Source: Cytophagales bacterium
GTDB taxonomy: Bacteria; Bacteroidota; Bacteroidia; Cytophagales; Thermoflexibacteraceae
DNA: 64,000 nt
Reading direction: 5' to 3'
Assembly (NCBI GenBank): GCA_013298985.1
Contig: JAAFJS010000002.1
Span: 1-64,000 of the forward strand
How positions within the stretch are numbered: position 1 is the first letter of the stretch; each line of letters begins with the position of its first letter. A program made the position numbers and the translations under genes. The notes below the pieces were generated by a model. That model had not been told where the DNA came from. It did not search any database and saw nothing but the letters and a program-made list of their open reading frames with translations. Below, in pieces: positions 31,115 through 41,576 of the stretch.

Positions 31115-31504
31115 ATGAAAAATAGATTTACCAAAATATTGTTTATGAGCATTTTAATAGAAATATTTACAGCCTGCTTTACGCCGAAAATCGTAGAAAG
31201 CTGTTTCACCGAAGCCAATTACGAGCAGACGCGCAAGTATTGTAAGTGGAAACTCCAAACCGCAAAGACCATCAAGGTCATAATAAGTGGCGGCTACGAA
31301 CTCAAAATGGGTGAAAATCAAGAAATTTTATTCCAAGAAAAGGGCTATTCCATTGCCAAAATTTCCAAAGGCGAAGGAATCGTTTTGCTTCCTGTCAAGC
31401 AATCTAAAAAGTTAGAGAATAAAGTAAATACTGCTTTTTGCGACTTGGTAAAAACCGCAACTATTTGGGGGACAAGGTATAATGACCATTTCAAAGAAGA
31501 CTAA
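31115..31504 (+). CDS. hypothetical lipoprotein
   Basis: LIEIFTACFTPK lipobox-like. Confidence 0.55.
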   Translation: MKNRFTKILFMSILIEIFTACFTPKIVESCFTEANYEQTRKYCKWKLQTAKTIKVIISGGYELKMGENQEILFQEKGYSIAKISKGEGIVLLPVKQSKKLENKVNTAFCDLVKTATIWGTRYNDHFKED

Positions 31505-31689
31505 TTCCTCCAGATTATTTTGAGGTACATATTACATTTCTCGTCTTGCTGACCATTCTTTTTTTTTGTTTTTTTCATTATCTTTGCATTAGGGTAGTTA
31601 TATTTTTGCTTATCTTTGTTTGACTAACTTCCTTTTTTTGTAAACAATAATGATAAAAACATTTTTAATTATTTCCAAACATTAATTTT

Positions 31690-32220
31690 ATGAAAATTGA
31701 CAACAGCAAATACGACGATATGTTTTTTCAGGCAGACCAGCAAATCAAAGACAATCAGATTACGCAGGCTATCAAGACTTTAGAGGCGATAATCGAGGAA
31801 AATGATGAATATGGGAGGGCATACAACCACTTGGGCTGGGTCTATGAAACGAAGTACCGCAGCTACGAAGAGGCGGAGGAGTGCTACAAAAAAGCGTTGA
31901 AGTTTTCGCCCGAATATACACCTATCTATCTAAATTACGCCTATTTCCTTTCTAATCAGCACAGATTCAAAGAGTTAGAAGCACTCTTGGACAAGGCTTT
32001 GCACGTATCAGGCATTTACAAGCCAAGTATTTATAACGAATACGGCATCATGTACGAGCTTTCCGAAAGATTTGATTTGGCGATTGATTACTACAAAAAA
32101 GCTATTTTTAGCTGTACTGACAACAATAACATCAAAACCTATCAAGATTCCATAGAACGCTGTAACCAAAAGAAGCAACTCTTCGCGCCCCCACATAGCG
32201 GAGGCAGGGCAGGCGAGTAA
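31690..32220 (+). CDS. tetratricopeptide repeat protein
   Basis: AYNHLGWVYETKYRSYEEAEECYKKALKFSPEYTPIYLNYAYFL TPR pattern. Confidence 0.85.
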   Translation: MKIDNSKYDDMFFQADQQIKDNQITQAIKTLEAIIEENDEYGRAYNHLGWVYETKYRSYEEAEECYKKALKFSPEYTPIYLNYAYFLSNQHRFKELEALLDKALHVSGIYKPSIYNEYGIMYELSERFDLAIDYYKKAIFSCTDNNNIKTYQDSIERCNQKKQLFAPPHSGGRAGE

Positions 32221-32358
32221 TGCTAAATACACATTTCCTGGCGGCAACCGAGAACAAGTAAGAAAACGAGATAGTTTGGCACGCTTTTGAAAGTATTAAA
32301 TAAAATTTTCCTATTTTTTCATAAAAAAGTTCAATTTTTTTGGCAAAATATTCTTTTT

Positions 32359-32377
32359 GTTAAACTAATTGTTTAAC
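32359..32377. promoter_or_regulatory. dyad GTTAAAC-TAATT-GTTTAAC overlapping -7-like TAACTTTG
   Basis: Perfect 7-5-7 inverted repeat; TAACTTTG at 32374-32381. Confidence 0.4.
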
Positions 32378-32439
32378 TTTGATACCATATATCATTGAAA
32401 TTAAGGGAGATTACTCAAAAAGAACCTACTAAAAATACT

Positions 32440-35400
32440 ATGAATAAATACATTTTTCTTCTCGTTTTATGGCTTGGAACAGCTATTCAGGTACAATCCA
32501 ACTCGCTAAAAAAGACCTCTGACGTACCTTCTGAAATGCGTTTTGCGGAAATGCAACTCATCATTGACCAAGAAGCAAGGGAGATGATTCAAGACAGGGT
32601 AGATATTCATTTGCAAACAGTGCATTATAACGTTTGTGTTTCGCGTGCAAAGCTGTTTTTTCCGCTTATTGAGCAAATCTTAACCAGCCAGCATACCCCC
32701 ACAGACATCAAATACCTAAGCATACCTTCCAGCTTGGTATTTCCTAACTTTGAGGCTCCTGATGGCAGTAAGGGCTTGTGGCAAATTAGCGACAGCTTGG
32801 CTCCACACATTGGCTTAGTGGTGAATGACCAGATAGATGAGAGAATGAATGTTATTGCTTCAAGTGAGAGCATTGCCAAACACCTCAACGAGAAAAACTA
32901 TCTTTTGCGTAACTGGGTTTATACGCTGATGAGCTACCGCATGGACTTAGTAGATGCCGTAAACCAGATGGACAAGGCATCATTTGGCGCAAACCAGCTT
33001 TATATTACAGGGAAAACACCCAAAGAGATTATAAATTTGTTGGCGTATGTGATTGCCTACAAAGACAAGATAGAGGCTGCGCCTGTGCCTAAATTGGAGT
33101 TTTTGACGTATAATGATTCCAAAGGCAAATCGCTGGCACAAATCGCTAATTTTACAAGTCTTTCCTACGAACAGGTCAAAAACTTTAATCCATGGCTTTT
33201 GACGGAAAAAATCCCTACTTCCAAAGATTTTCCTGTGCTTTTGCCTGTAAATAAGTCCGCCAAATCAGATTTAAAACGATTGATAGAAAGCAAAAAGATA
33301 AAGAGTGAGGCAAATAATTTGTTTGACACTACCAAATATCCAATTTTAGTAGGCAAAACTGTAAAGCCATACAGAGATAAAACTTATACTTTTGTAATGG
33401 CAAATGGCTTGAAAGCAATCATTGCGGGCGAAGGCGACAGAACGGCAGACTTGGCTGATGTGGCTGATATTAGCCCCGAAAAGTTTAGACAGCTAAACGA
33501 GATGACTGATTTTGATGATGTGAAGCAAGGGCAGGTGTATTATTTGGAGAAAAAAAATAAGAGAAGCGACCTCAAAGAACACATCATGGAGGCGGGCGAA
33601 AGTTTTTGGGACGTAAGCCAGCGTTATGGTCTGCGAATAGCTACGCTGATAGCCAACAATAGACTTACTGAACGTGATACGGCAAAAGTGGGTCGCGTGG
33701 TATGGCTCAAAGAAAAACGCCCTGAAAGTTTCCCTGTGGAATACAAGCAGTTAGCGCAAAATCCTATTTATGTGCAGCCTGATAATGAGGTAATAAACCC
33801 AACAAATAATAATACAGCAAAGCAAGTAGTAAAAACGGATAACCCCTTGCCCACTGTTACCAATACTACTTCGCCCGCAGATACTGATTCTACTTATATG
33901 GTCAAAGCAGGGGAAACGATTGTAGAGGTTTTCAAAAAAACCAATGTGCCTTTTAACGAATTGGTGGCACTCAATGACCTGAAAACGCCTAACGTGTATG
34001 AAGGGCAAATATTAAGGCTGAAACCTTCGGCAGTAGTCAAAAATAATGGTGCAAATATTCCTGTCAATACAGACCCTACCTTTGTGCCGCCTACGGCTGA
34101 GGAGGTTGCCGCCTTGCAAATGACTGTTGCCAAATCAGATTCTATCAAACCTAATGCAGAAGAACATACAGTTGCCAAAGGTGAAACTTTGTCAGGCATT
34201 GCAAGCAAATATGCCTTAGTAACCAATGACTTAAAAAAATGGAACAAGTTAGATGCCAAAGGAGGCATACGCGTAGGGCAGAAACTCAAACTCAAAGCCC
34301 CTGCCGCCAGTGCCATGACTGATAATACAGCTAATAACCTGATTGCCAAGACAGATAGTGCAGAAGTAGTGCATACGGTTATTGCCAAAGAATCACTTTG
34401 GGGAATTGCTAAAAAATATGGTGTAACCCAAACTGACATCGCAAAAATTAATCAATTAGATGAAAAAGCACCTGTCATCAAAACAGGTCAGAAATTGACG
34501 ATTAAGCGCAGAACTGCCCCAAGAAATGCAATGGAACAACAGTTGCCAGTTACCAATAATCAGTTACCAGTAACCAGTAACCAACAACCAGTAATCAATA
34601 ATCAGCAACCAACAAACCAACTACCAACTACCAACAATAACCAACAACAAGTGGAAGGAGTAAACCCCAAAAATGATTTGCCGTATGTGGTCAATCCGCC
34701 TGCTTCGGAAAATGATATTGTAGAGGTCAATCCATCAGTAGATTATTTTGGAAGTTTGAAAAAACGCTATTATTTGGACAATGAGGACATTGCGAAATGG
34801 AATGGTATTCCTATGGAAGAGGTCTTAGACGGTACTATTCCCTCAGACAGAAGGACGTTAGTAGTTTCACAAAAAGGCTATAATATGTCTTTGCTCAGTG
34901 GAAATACGGTCGTTTATCCAAAACAAACGGAAACCGCACCAGTAAAGCAACAACCTGTGTATAACCCAACAACACCTGTGAACAACGCAGGTACGCAACC
35001 TGTGTATAACCCAGCATCAGGAGGCAGCACGCCGCCGCCGCAAATGGGAACAGGTACCCAGCAGGTAAATGGAAGTGGCGCGACTCAAAAAATACCTATC
35101 AATGCTTTTTCAGATAATTTCTTTGCTATCAAAGACAAATACAAACTTACTGATGAAGATATTGCGCGTTTGAATCCAACTATTTCTATGGAGGCAATCA
35201 AAAGTGGTTCTATTCCTTACGAAATTACCGAATTGGTCGTGGCAGGTTCAGGTAGCGGCGCAGTTACCCAGACGCAGCAAGTCCCTGATTATGGCACAGG
35301 AACGAGTGGAGGCACTAATCCTGTGGCAGATGTTCCCACAGGCAGCCCTGTTACTATTCCTGCCGACCAAGCAATCATTCATACGGTGAGCTACAAAGAA

Positions 35401-36270
35401 ACCATTTATGGAATAGCACAAACCTACAAAGCCAATCCTGATAGCATTGGTATTTGGAATAACTTGAAAGAGGGAAAAATAGACAATGGGCAGCAACTGA
35501 TTGTGGGTAGAAAACCTGCACAAGTTGTATCAAATCCTGTAAACATCACGCCTCCGCAGCAGGCAATCGTAACACCCAATTTTCATATTTTGAAAAAAGG
35601 TGAAACGCTTTATGGTGTAGCCAAAACGTACCAAAAAGACATGAAAGAATTGGCTGATTTGACTCCCAAACTTGCTAAGAACTTGATTTTGAAAGAAGGA
35701 GATACCATTTTCCTACAAAAACCTGTGGAAAAAGGCACTTTGTCATCAACGCCCATGAACCAAAATGAAGGATATTATACCGTTCAGGAAGGTGATGATA
35801 TGTATAAAATCTGCGAAAAATTTAAAATCAAACCTTCTGACCTCAAAATCTGGAACAAAATAGGCGCAGGTGTCGGTGTTACCAAACCAATTCCCGTAGG
35901 AACGAAGCTGGTAGTAGATGCAGATTTGGCGGATATGCTCAAAAATAAAATGGGTGAATTGCCCGCCTCCAATATGAACGACGAGCCAATCTATCATTTT
36001 GTCAAAAAAGGTGAAACGCTGTCTGCCATTGCCAAAAAATACAATACCGCCACTAATGACCTCAAAGCAATGAATAACAAAGCTGACGGAAACCTGAGAG
36101 AAGGGGAACAACTGCTGGTCGGGAAAATATACTACCACACTGTCAGCAAGGGCGAAACGCTGACTGCCATTGCCCAAAAGTATAAAATCAGTAACGACCA
36201 ACTCAAAGCACTGAACAACAAAAAAGACAATGTGGTAAAAGAGGGAGAAAAATTGATTGTGGGCAAATAG
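32440..36270 (+). CDS. multi-LysM protein with MltD-like (degenerate) transglycosylase domain
   Basis: About 10 LysM-like units (e.g. HTVAKGETLSGIASKYALVTNDLKKWN); SLT-like YLSIPSSLVFPNFEAPDGSKGLWQISDS; ATG at 32440 preferred. Confidence 0.88.
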   Translation: MNKYIFLLVLWLGTAIQVQSNSLKKTSDVPSEMRFAEMQLIIDQEAREMIQDRVDIHLQTVHYNVCVSRAKLFFPLIEQILTSQHTPTDIKYLSIPSSLVFPNFEAPDGSKGLWQISDSLAPHIGLVVNDQIDERMNVIASSESIAKHLNEKNYLLRNWVYTLMSYRMDLVDAVNQMDKASFGANQLYITGKTPKEIINLLAYVIAYKDKIEAAPVPKLEFLTYNDSKGKSLAQIANFTSLSYEQVKNFNPWLLTEKIPTSKDFPVLLPVNKSAKSDLKRLIESKKIKSEANNLFDTTKYPILVGKTVKPYRDKTYTFVMANGLKAIIAGEGDRTADLADVADISPEKFRQLNEMTDFDDVKQGQVYYLEKKNKRSDLKEHIMEAGESFWDVSQRYGLRIATLIANNRLTERDTAKVGRVVWLKEKRPESFPVEYKQLAQNPIYVQPDNEVINPTNNNTAKQVVKTDNPLPTVTNTTSPADTDSTYMVKAGETIVEVFKKTNVPFNELVALNDLKTPNVYEGQILRLKPSAVVKNNGANIPVNTDPTFVPPTAEEVAALQMTVAKSDSIKPNAEEHTVAKGETLSGIASKYALVTNDLKKWNKLDAKGGIRVGQKLKLKAPAASAMTDNTANNLIAKTDSAEVVHTVIAKESLWGIAKKYGVTQTDIAKINQLDEKAPVIKTGQKLTIKRRTAPRNAMEQQLPVTNNQLPVTSNQQPVINNQQPTNQLPTTNNNQQQVEGVNPKNDLPYVVNPPASENDIVEVNPSVDYFGSLKKRYYLDNEDIAKWNGIPMEEVLDGTIPSDRRTLVVSQKGYNMSLLSGNTVVYPKQTETAPVKQQPVYNPTTPVNNAGTQPVYNPASGGSTPPPQMGTGTQQVNGSGATQKIPINAFSDNFFAIKDKYKLTDEDIARLNPTISMEAIKSGSIPYEITELVVAGSGSGAVTQTQQVPDYGTGTSGGTNPVADVPTGSPVTIPADQAIIHTVSYKETIYGIAQTYKANPDSIGIWNNLKEGKIDNGQQLIVGRKPAQVVSNPVNITPPQQAIVTPNFHILKKGETLYGVAKTYQKDMKELADLTPKLAKNLILKEGDTIFLQKPVEKGTLSSTPMNQNEGYYTVQEGDDMYKICEKFKIKPSDLKIWNKIGAGVGVTKPIPVGTKLVVDADLADMLKNKMGELPASNMNDEPIYHFVKKGETLSAIAKKYNTATNDLKAMNNKADGNLREGEQLLVGKIYYHTVSKGETLTAIAQKYKISNDQLKALNNKKDNVVKEGEKLIVGK

Positions 36271-36313
36271 AATTTGACATATTCAGTTTATATCTGCTAA
36301 CTCGTTTTAAATC

Positions 36314-36353
36314 AAATGGCATCAAATCTTTGAAAAGGTTTGATACCATTTTT
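36314..36353 (+). terminator. stem-loop terminator
   Basis: AAATGGCATCAAATCTTT / AAAGGTTTGATACCATTTTT imperfect inverted repeat after the LysM gene. Confidence 0.7.
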
Positions 36354-36610
36354 GTTTCTAACGCTGGTAAGGTTTTTCTATTTTTAAATGTATCTTATTA
36401 TAAAATTTTGATAATCAATATTTTATAATAAATCAGCACATCATTTGCTTCTAACATCAAAAATTTGAAAAAAAAATATACTTCGCGTAGGGGTATGGCG
36501 AGGTTGAATTGTCTTAGTAATGAATTGAAACTTAAAAGCACAAAAAGTATTTTTGAGGTCAAACAAAATTATTTTAAAAACTTAAACCTTTTTTTAACAA
36601 ATTAATTGAT

Positions 36611-37333
36611 ATGAAAACAAATCAGATTTTTATTCTTTTGGCGGTTTTTACGAGTGTCATATTATTTTCTGCCTGTCAAAAATTATCGGACGTTGGCACG
36701 TTCCAAGATGCTACACAGACTTATAATTTCAACAATTTCAGCAAGTTGCAGATGAGTAGTGCCTTCAAAATCAACGTTCAGCAAGGAAATGTGTTTGCCA
36801 TTAGTGTCCGAGGCGACCGCCGCAACTTAGATGATTTGCGTGTACAAGTCGAAAGCGGCGTTTTGAAAGCTGACTATTACCCAAATACTAACAAAAACCG
36901 TCAATATACGACTGAGTTTACCATTACCATGCCCGCGTTAGAAGGCGTAGATTTCTCAGGTGCAACAACTTCTGACATTAGCGGATTTGCAGGGAATGAC
37001 CTTTTATCTATCAGATTGTCAGGGGCTTCTGTCAGCACTTTTAGCGTACAGCCCAAACAAGCAAGCATCAATTTGTCAGGGGCTTCTCAGCTCAAGCTCA
37101 CAGGCAATGCACAAAAAGTAAATGCAGACATTTCAGGAGCTTCCATCTTAGAATCATTCAGTTTTGCCATAGAAGAAGTACAAGTGAAAGTGGCGGGCGC
37201 AAGCAAAGCCTCCATCAATGTAAGCAAGGTGCTAAACGCAGAGGCAAGTGGGGCAAGTCATATCCGCTATGTAGGTAATCCTGCGACAGTTACGAGTAAT
37301 GTTTCTGGTGCAAGTAGCGTTTCCAAAGAGTAA
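36611..37333 (+). CDS. GIN domain (DUF2807) lipoprotein
   Basis: LFSACQK lipobox; repeated SGAS motifs, NVSGASSVSKE end. Confidence 0.9.
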   Translation: MKTNQIFILLAVFTSVILFSACQKLSDVGTFQDATQTYNFNNFSKLQMSSAFKINVQQGNVFAISVRGDRRNLDDLRVQVESGVLKADYYPNTNKNRQYTTEFTITMPALEGVDFSGATTSDISGFAGNDLLSIRLSGASVSTFSVQPKQASINLSGASQLKLTGNAQKVNADISGASILESFSFAIEEVQVKVAGASKASINVSKVLNAEASGASHIRYVGNPATVTSNVSGASSVSKE

Positions 37334-37358
37334 AAAACGGAGTTTATATTTGATTATC

Positions 37359-37403
37359 AAAAACTGTCGGCAAAGTTTTTACAACTGTTGCTGACAGTTT
37401 TTT
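37359..37403 (+). terminator. stem-loop terminator
   Basis: AAAAACTGTCGGCAA / TTGCTGACAGTTTTTT. Confidence 0.8.
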
Positions 37404-37585
37404 ACTCACCCAATTTAGGTTTTCCCTCTTGTTAGTGTTCACAAAGCGCACCAACAAACCCAGTGGGTGGAATTTGCCATCTTGCGCCGTTGTTTGTGGG
37501 GATATAAATAACACTGTAAAGGTATTATCTTCTTTTTGTTTTTTCAAAAGCAAACTTCTTAAATTTGCAGAAAATATGTAATATT

Positions 37586-38164
37586 ATGTTTCAAATCCAT
37601 AAATTATTCCTTCAACTACACCGTATTGCTTGGGCAATATTGCTTTTTAATCTTCTTTTTTGGATTTCTACAAAGATTAGTTTTACCCCAGAAATAGTTT
37701 TTGGTGTAAAGATGCTTATATGCCTTTCTGGTGCATTACTTTTCTTTTTTAATATTAGACCTTTTCGCCAAGTTGCCCAATACTACGCAATTTATCTACT
37801 TGTTCCTTTGTTTATTTGGTTAAGCTGGCTCATTGATGGGATTATGTTTGCAGTTGTATCTGCTATTCCCTTTATGTTTGTCATTACAGATAACTTGAAA
37901 ATAGAAAAAGGGGAATATGCTGTTTATCAAAAGTTTACAGGATTTTTAACACCTTGTTGTGTCTATGAAGTAATAGAAAATAAGTTTTTTCTGTTCAATA
38001 AAAGAATCATTAATATTGATGGGCGAGATAAAAGTATCAATTTTTCAAACTTTAAAGTTATTTCTGAAAATAATAGAAAAGAAATATACTTCCAAGTAGC
38101 AGACTATGACAATGCTAAGGATATTTTTACAGAAAAAGACACAAGTGTTGTTGTTTTAGATTAA
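37586..38164 (+). CDS. hypothetical membrane protein
   Basis: Multiple hydrophobic segments; ATG at 37586 preferred. Confidence 0.55.
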   Translation: MFQIHKLFLQLHRIAWAILLFNLLFWISTKISFTPEIVFGVKMLICLSGALLFFFNIRPFRQVAQYYAIYLLVPLFIWLSWLIDGIMFAVVSAIPFMFVITDNLKIEKGEYAVYQKFTGFLTPCCVYEVIENKFFLFNKRIINIDGRDKSINFSNFKVISENNRKEIYFQVADYDNAKDIFTEKDTSVVVLD

Positions 38165-38399
38165 AAAATAGATGATTAGCCCTTATTCCAGTTTTTCCAA
38201 ATTTTTATACCTTTGGTTATTTTCCCTATACCAATATCAATGTTCTTACTAATAAATTTTATTGATAATCAATAAGTTGCAAAATAATTTTCTCATTCAA
38301 ACTTACTTTATTATTAAACAATATCCAAAAATAGTTATTAATTTGCAAAAGCGAGCAAGAAGTTTATACATCAAAAATGTGCCACAAAAAAATTGAATC

Positions 38400-39908
38400 A
38401 TGTATCATAAAATTTTTACACTGCTTTTCTTTTTAAGCAGCTTGACTTTGTTGGCTCAAAAAAATAGCCCGCCCAATGTTGTCATCATCTATGCTGATGA
38501 TTTAGGAATTGGCGATTTGAGCTGCTATGGCGCATTAGCTGTCCAAACTCCTAATATTGACCGCCTTGCTGGGCAAGGATTACGCCTTACCAATGCTCAC
38601 TGCGGGGCAGCTACTTGTACGCCCTCGCGCTATGCTTTACTCACTGGCGAATATTCATGGCGACGTAAAAATACTGACATTGCCGCGGGCAATGCCCCCA
38701 TGATTATTACGCCTGAAATATACACGATGCCTGATTTGTTCAAACAAGCAAGCTACAAAACGGGGGCGATTGGTAAGTGGCATTTGGGACTTGGCACTGA
38801 GCAATCTCAGAACTGGAACGGGTTGATGAGTCCAAATCTTGCTGATATTGGCTTTGATTACTCTTATATCATGGCTGCCACAGGCGACCGCGTGCCTTGT
38901 GTCTATTTGGAAAATGGACGAGTGGTCAATCTCGACCCTACTGACCCGATTCAGGTCAGTTACACCACGCCATTTGAGGGCGAACCTACTGGCGCAAAAA
39001 ATCCAGAAATGCTCAAACTCAAATTGCATCATGGTCATGACCAAGCACTTATCAATGGTATTTCACGAATAGGATTTATGAAAGGGGGCAAGTCGGCACT
39101 CTGGGTTGATGAAACTATTGCTGATACGCTTACACACAAAGCCGTTTCTTTTATCGAAAAGAACAAGGAAACTCCTTTTTTTCTCTATTTTGCTACACAC
39201 GATATTCATGTACCGCGCACACCTAATCAACGATTTGTAGGCAAAACTGACATGGGAGCAAGAGGAGATGTCATAATGCAGTTAGATTGGTCAGTTGGAG
39301 AGATTCTCAATACCCTTGACCGAATGAATCTAACTGATAATACGATTGTTATTTTGAGTAGTGATAATGGTGCGGTGATTAATGATGGCTATGCAGATGA
39401 ATCTGTGGAACGTTTGGGAAATCACACGCCCTCAGGTGTTTACAGAGGAGGCAAATACAGCATCTTTGAGGGTGGGGCAAGAGTACCGACTATCATCAAA
39501 TATCCTCAAAAAATAAAAGCTGGACAGTCAGATGCGCTCATGAGCCAAGTAGATTTGATGCGTTCTTTTGCTCATTTATTGGGTCAATCCATGCCAAATG
39601 GAGCAGCACCAGATAGTGAATCGCAGTGGGCTGCATGGTCGGGTAAAGATACAAAAGGGAAGAAATATCTATTAAAAGTGAATATCACGAAAGATTTGTG
39701 CATTATTTCTGGTGATTGGAAATATATTGAGCCAAGTAAAAATACTGCCTATTTTGCAAATACCAATACTGAAATCGGGAACAATATTCAACCACAACTT
39801 TATAATTTGAAAACTGATAAAGGCGAAAAAACAAATGTGGCTTCGCAATACCCTAATATAGTCAAAAAACTTCAAAAGAAACTTCAAAAGATTAAATTAA
39901 ACAACTGA
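38400..39908 (+). CDS. arylsulfatase-type sulfatase
   Basis: VVIIYADDLGIGDLSCYG; active-site CTPSRYALLTG; IGKWHLG; DNGAV. Confidence 0.95.
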   Translation: MYHKIFTLLFFLSSLTLLAQKNSPPNVVIIYADDLGIGDLSCYGALAVQTPNIDRLAGQGLRLTNAHCGAATCTPSRYALLTGEYSWRRKNTDIAAGNAPMIITPEIYTMPDLFKQASYKTGAIGKWHLGLGTEQSQNWNGLMSPNLADIGFDYSYIMAATGDRVPCVYLENGRVVNLDPTDPIQVSYTTPFEGEPTGAKNPEMLKLKLHHGHDQALINGISRIGFMKGGKSALWVDETIADTLTHKAVSFIEKNKETPFFLYFATHDIHVPRTPNQRFVGKTDMGARGDVIMQLDWSVGEILNTLDRMNLTDNTIVILSSDNGAVINDGYADESVERLGNHTPSGVYRGGKYSIFEGGARVPTIIKYPQKIKAGQSDALMSQVDLMRSFAHLLGQSMPNGAAPDSESQWAAWSGKDTKGKKYLLKVNITKDLCIISGDWKYIEPSKNTAYFANTNTEIGNNIQPQLYNLKTDKGEKTNVASQYPNIVKKLQKKLQKIKLNN

Positions 39909-39943
39909 GCAAATCAAAATGCTCTTTTGGTATTATCAATTCC

Positions 39944-41410
39944 TTATTTTCTTCTTTCCACGTGCTTGTCCAAAAGGCGTTGCGTTTCATTTTTGGCAAT
40001 TTCGGTTTTACTCGCGCTAAAAAGTAATTGCTTTGCTTCCCTTGCGCTATCCTCCACTTCTACGATTGGTTTTGGATAGTCCAAGCCTAACCTGAACTTA
40101 TAAAGATGTTGCTCCAAATGCGTCATTTTCCAAGGCTCGATAGCCAAATAAGTGGGCAGGCTTTGGAGTTCGGGCAACCACTGCTTGATAAAAATTGCCT
40201 CTGGGTCATGCTCTAATGCCTGTTTGGTGGGGTTATAAACTCGGAATCGCGAAGAAGTCCCCATCACGCCCGCCTGCATTTGGAACTGACAATAGTGAAT
40301 CCCCGCTTCATAATCCAGAAACTGCCTCGCCAAATGAGCTACTCCCGCCTGCCAAGGTTGTAACAAATGGTGCGTCAAAAAAGACACTAACATTGCCCTC
40401 ATTCTAAAATTGAGATAGCCTGTTTCATTCACGCAGCGCATACAAGCATCTATCAGTGGAATCCCCGTTGTACCTGTTTCCCAAGCATTTACCCACTCAG
40501 GGCGCACTTCTTGGCGGACTTTCCCAAGTGTGGGGTGGAGGCTCTGAAATTCCATGCTACAATCCATCTCAAACCGTTGTATGAAATGACAGTGCCAATG
40601 CAAGCGCGATTCAAAATTTTTAAGCGGAAATTGGTATGAAAAAGGCAACTTTTGCTTCTCCTCAAGCACGAATTGATATACTTGGCGAATGGAAATATTA
40701 CCCCAAGTCAGGTAAGGCGAAATCCTGCTACAAGACTTTCTGCTTTCTGTGGGCTTGGAAATGTGCTTGGTGTAGCTCAGGGCGCGCTCCTCTGTAAAAC
40801 CTTGCAGATAACGCCATGCAAAACAAGCCCCACCTTTCTGTAATTGATGCTTAACTACTTGCTTATCAAGATTTAACAAATGATAATTTTCAAAAAAACT
40901 ATCTTCTACCTGTATCGTTTTTAGCTTGTGCAACTCTATTTTTTTGATAGGTTCTTGCATCATCGCTGTCCACTGCTCACTCCAGCCATTCCTATTTTTA
41001 AGCCCGCGAACTACACCATCTCTCTGACTCTCAATCCATTGGATACCGTTATATTTACAAAATTTGGCAAAGTTTTTATCTCTGTCAAAGGTAACTTGCT
41101 GCCCCGTTTCTTGGTGGGAATAGACAGCATTGATTTTATAAATTGTTAAAATTTTTTCAAATACGGGAATAACCTCATTTTCAAAGACATAGACCTTGGT
41201 GTGGAAAGATAAAAGCATTTTTTGAATTTCCTGTAAAGATTCTTTTACAAAATTCCAATGTCGCGCCGAATGTTCGGGCAAGGCAATAACAGAAGGCTCA
41301 AAAAAGAAAAGAAAAAGTGTAGGCAATCCCGATTCAATCGCCTGATAAAGAGGCAGATGGTCGTGCAAGCGCAAATCTTTTTTGAACCAAACAATATTGA
41401 TAGTTTGCAT
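39944..41410 (-). CDS. deoxyribodipyrimidine photolyase / cryptochrome family
   Basis: INIVWFKKDLRLHDHLPL; TGIPLIDACMRCVNETGYLNFRMRAMLVSFL; YNPTKQALEHDPEAIFIKQWLPEL. Confidence 0.92.
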   Translation of the reverse strand: MQTINIVWFKKDLRLHDHLPLYQAIESGLPTLFLFFFEPSVIALPEHSARHWNFVKESLQEIQKMLLSFHTKVYVFENEVIPVFEKILTIYKINAVYSHQETGQQVTFDRDKNFAKFCKYNGIQWIESQRDGVVRGLKNRNGWSEQWTAMMQEPIKKIELHKLKTIQVEDSFFENYHLLNLDKQVVKHQLQKGGACFAWRYLQGFTEERALSYTKHISKPTESRKSCSRISPYLTWGNISIRQVYQFVLEEKQKLPFSYQFPLKNFESRLHWHCHFIQRFEMDCSMEFQSLHPTLGKVRQEVRPEWVNAWETGTTGIPLIDACMRCVNETGYLNFRMRAMLVSFLTHHLLQPWQAGVAHLARQFLDYEAGIHYCQFQMQAGVMGTSSRFRVYNPTKQALEHDPEAIFIKQWLPELQSLPTYLAIEPWKMTHLEQHLYKFRLGLDYPKPIVEVEDSAREAKQLLFSASKTEIAKNETQRLLDKHVERRK

Positions 41411-41576
41411 GACTTTACTAACCAATTGTTCGCCTGATGGTTCAAAGTTTTAGTAAAATTTCGCTTTTGTCAGGTGCTTTTCCCTCCTAACAAGGTAAGA
41501 AAGAGGTTCGTCTGATAGTTTTTTGCTCATACTTAGGTGAATTAATCTACTTTATTTTTAGTTTTTAAAGAACAAA

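Noticed and set aside
33894-34439. Minus-strand ORF of 181 aa in the LysM gene
   Set aside because: Antisense to repeated LysM codons; composition follows from the sense strand.
34537-34652. Possible CRISPR-like repeat
   Set aside because: Units are degenerate, short and in frame with the LysM protein; no spacer structure.
38400-39908. Polysaccharide utilisation locus around the sulfatase
   Set aside because: No SusC/SusD, glycoside hydrolase or sulfatase-maturation gene in the neighbourhood.
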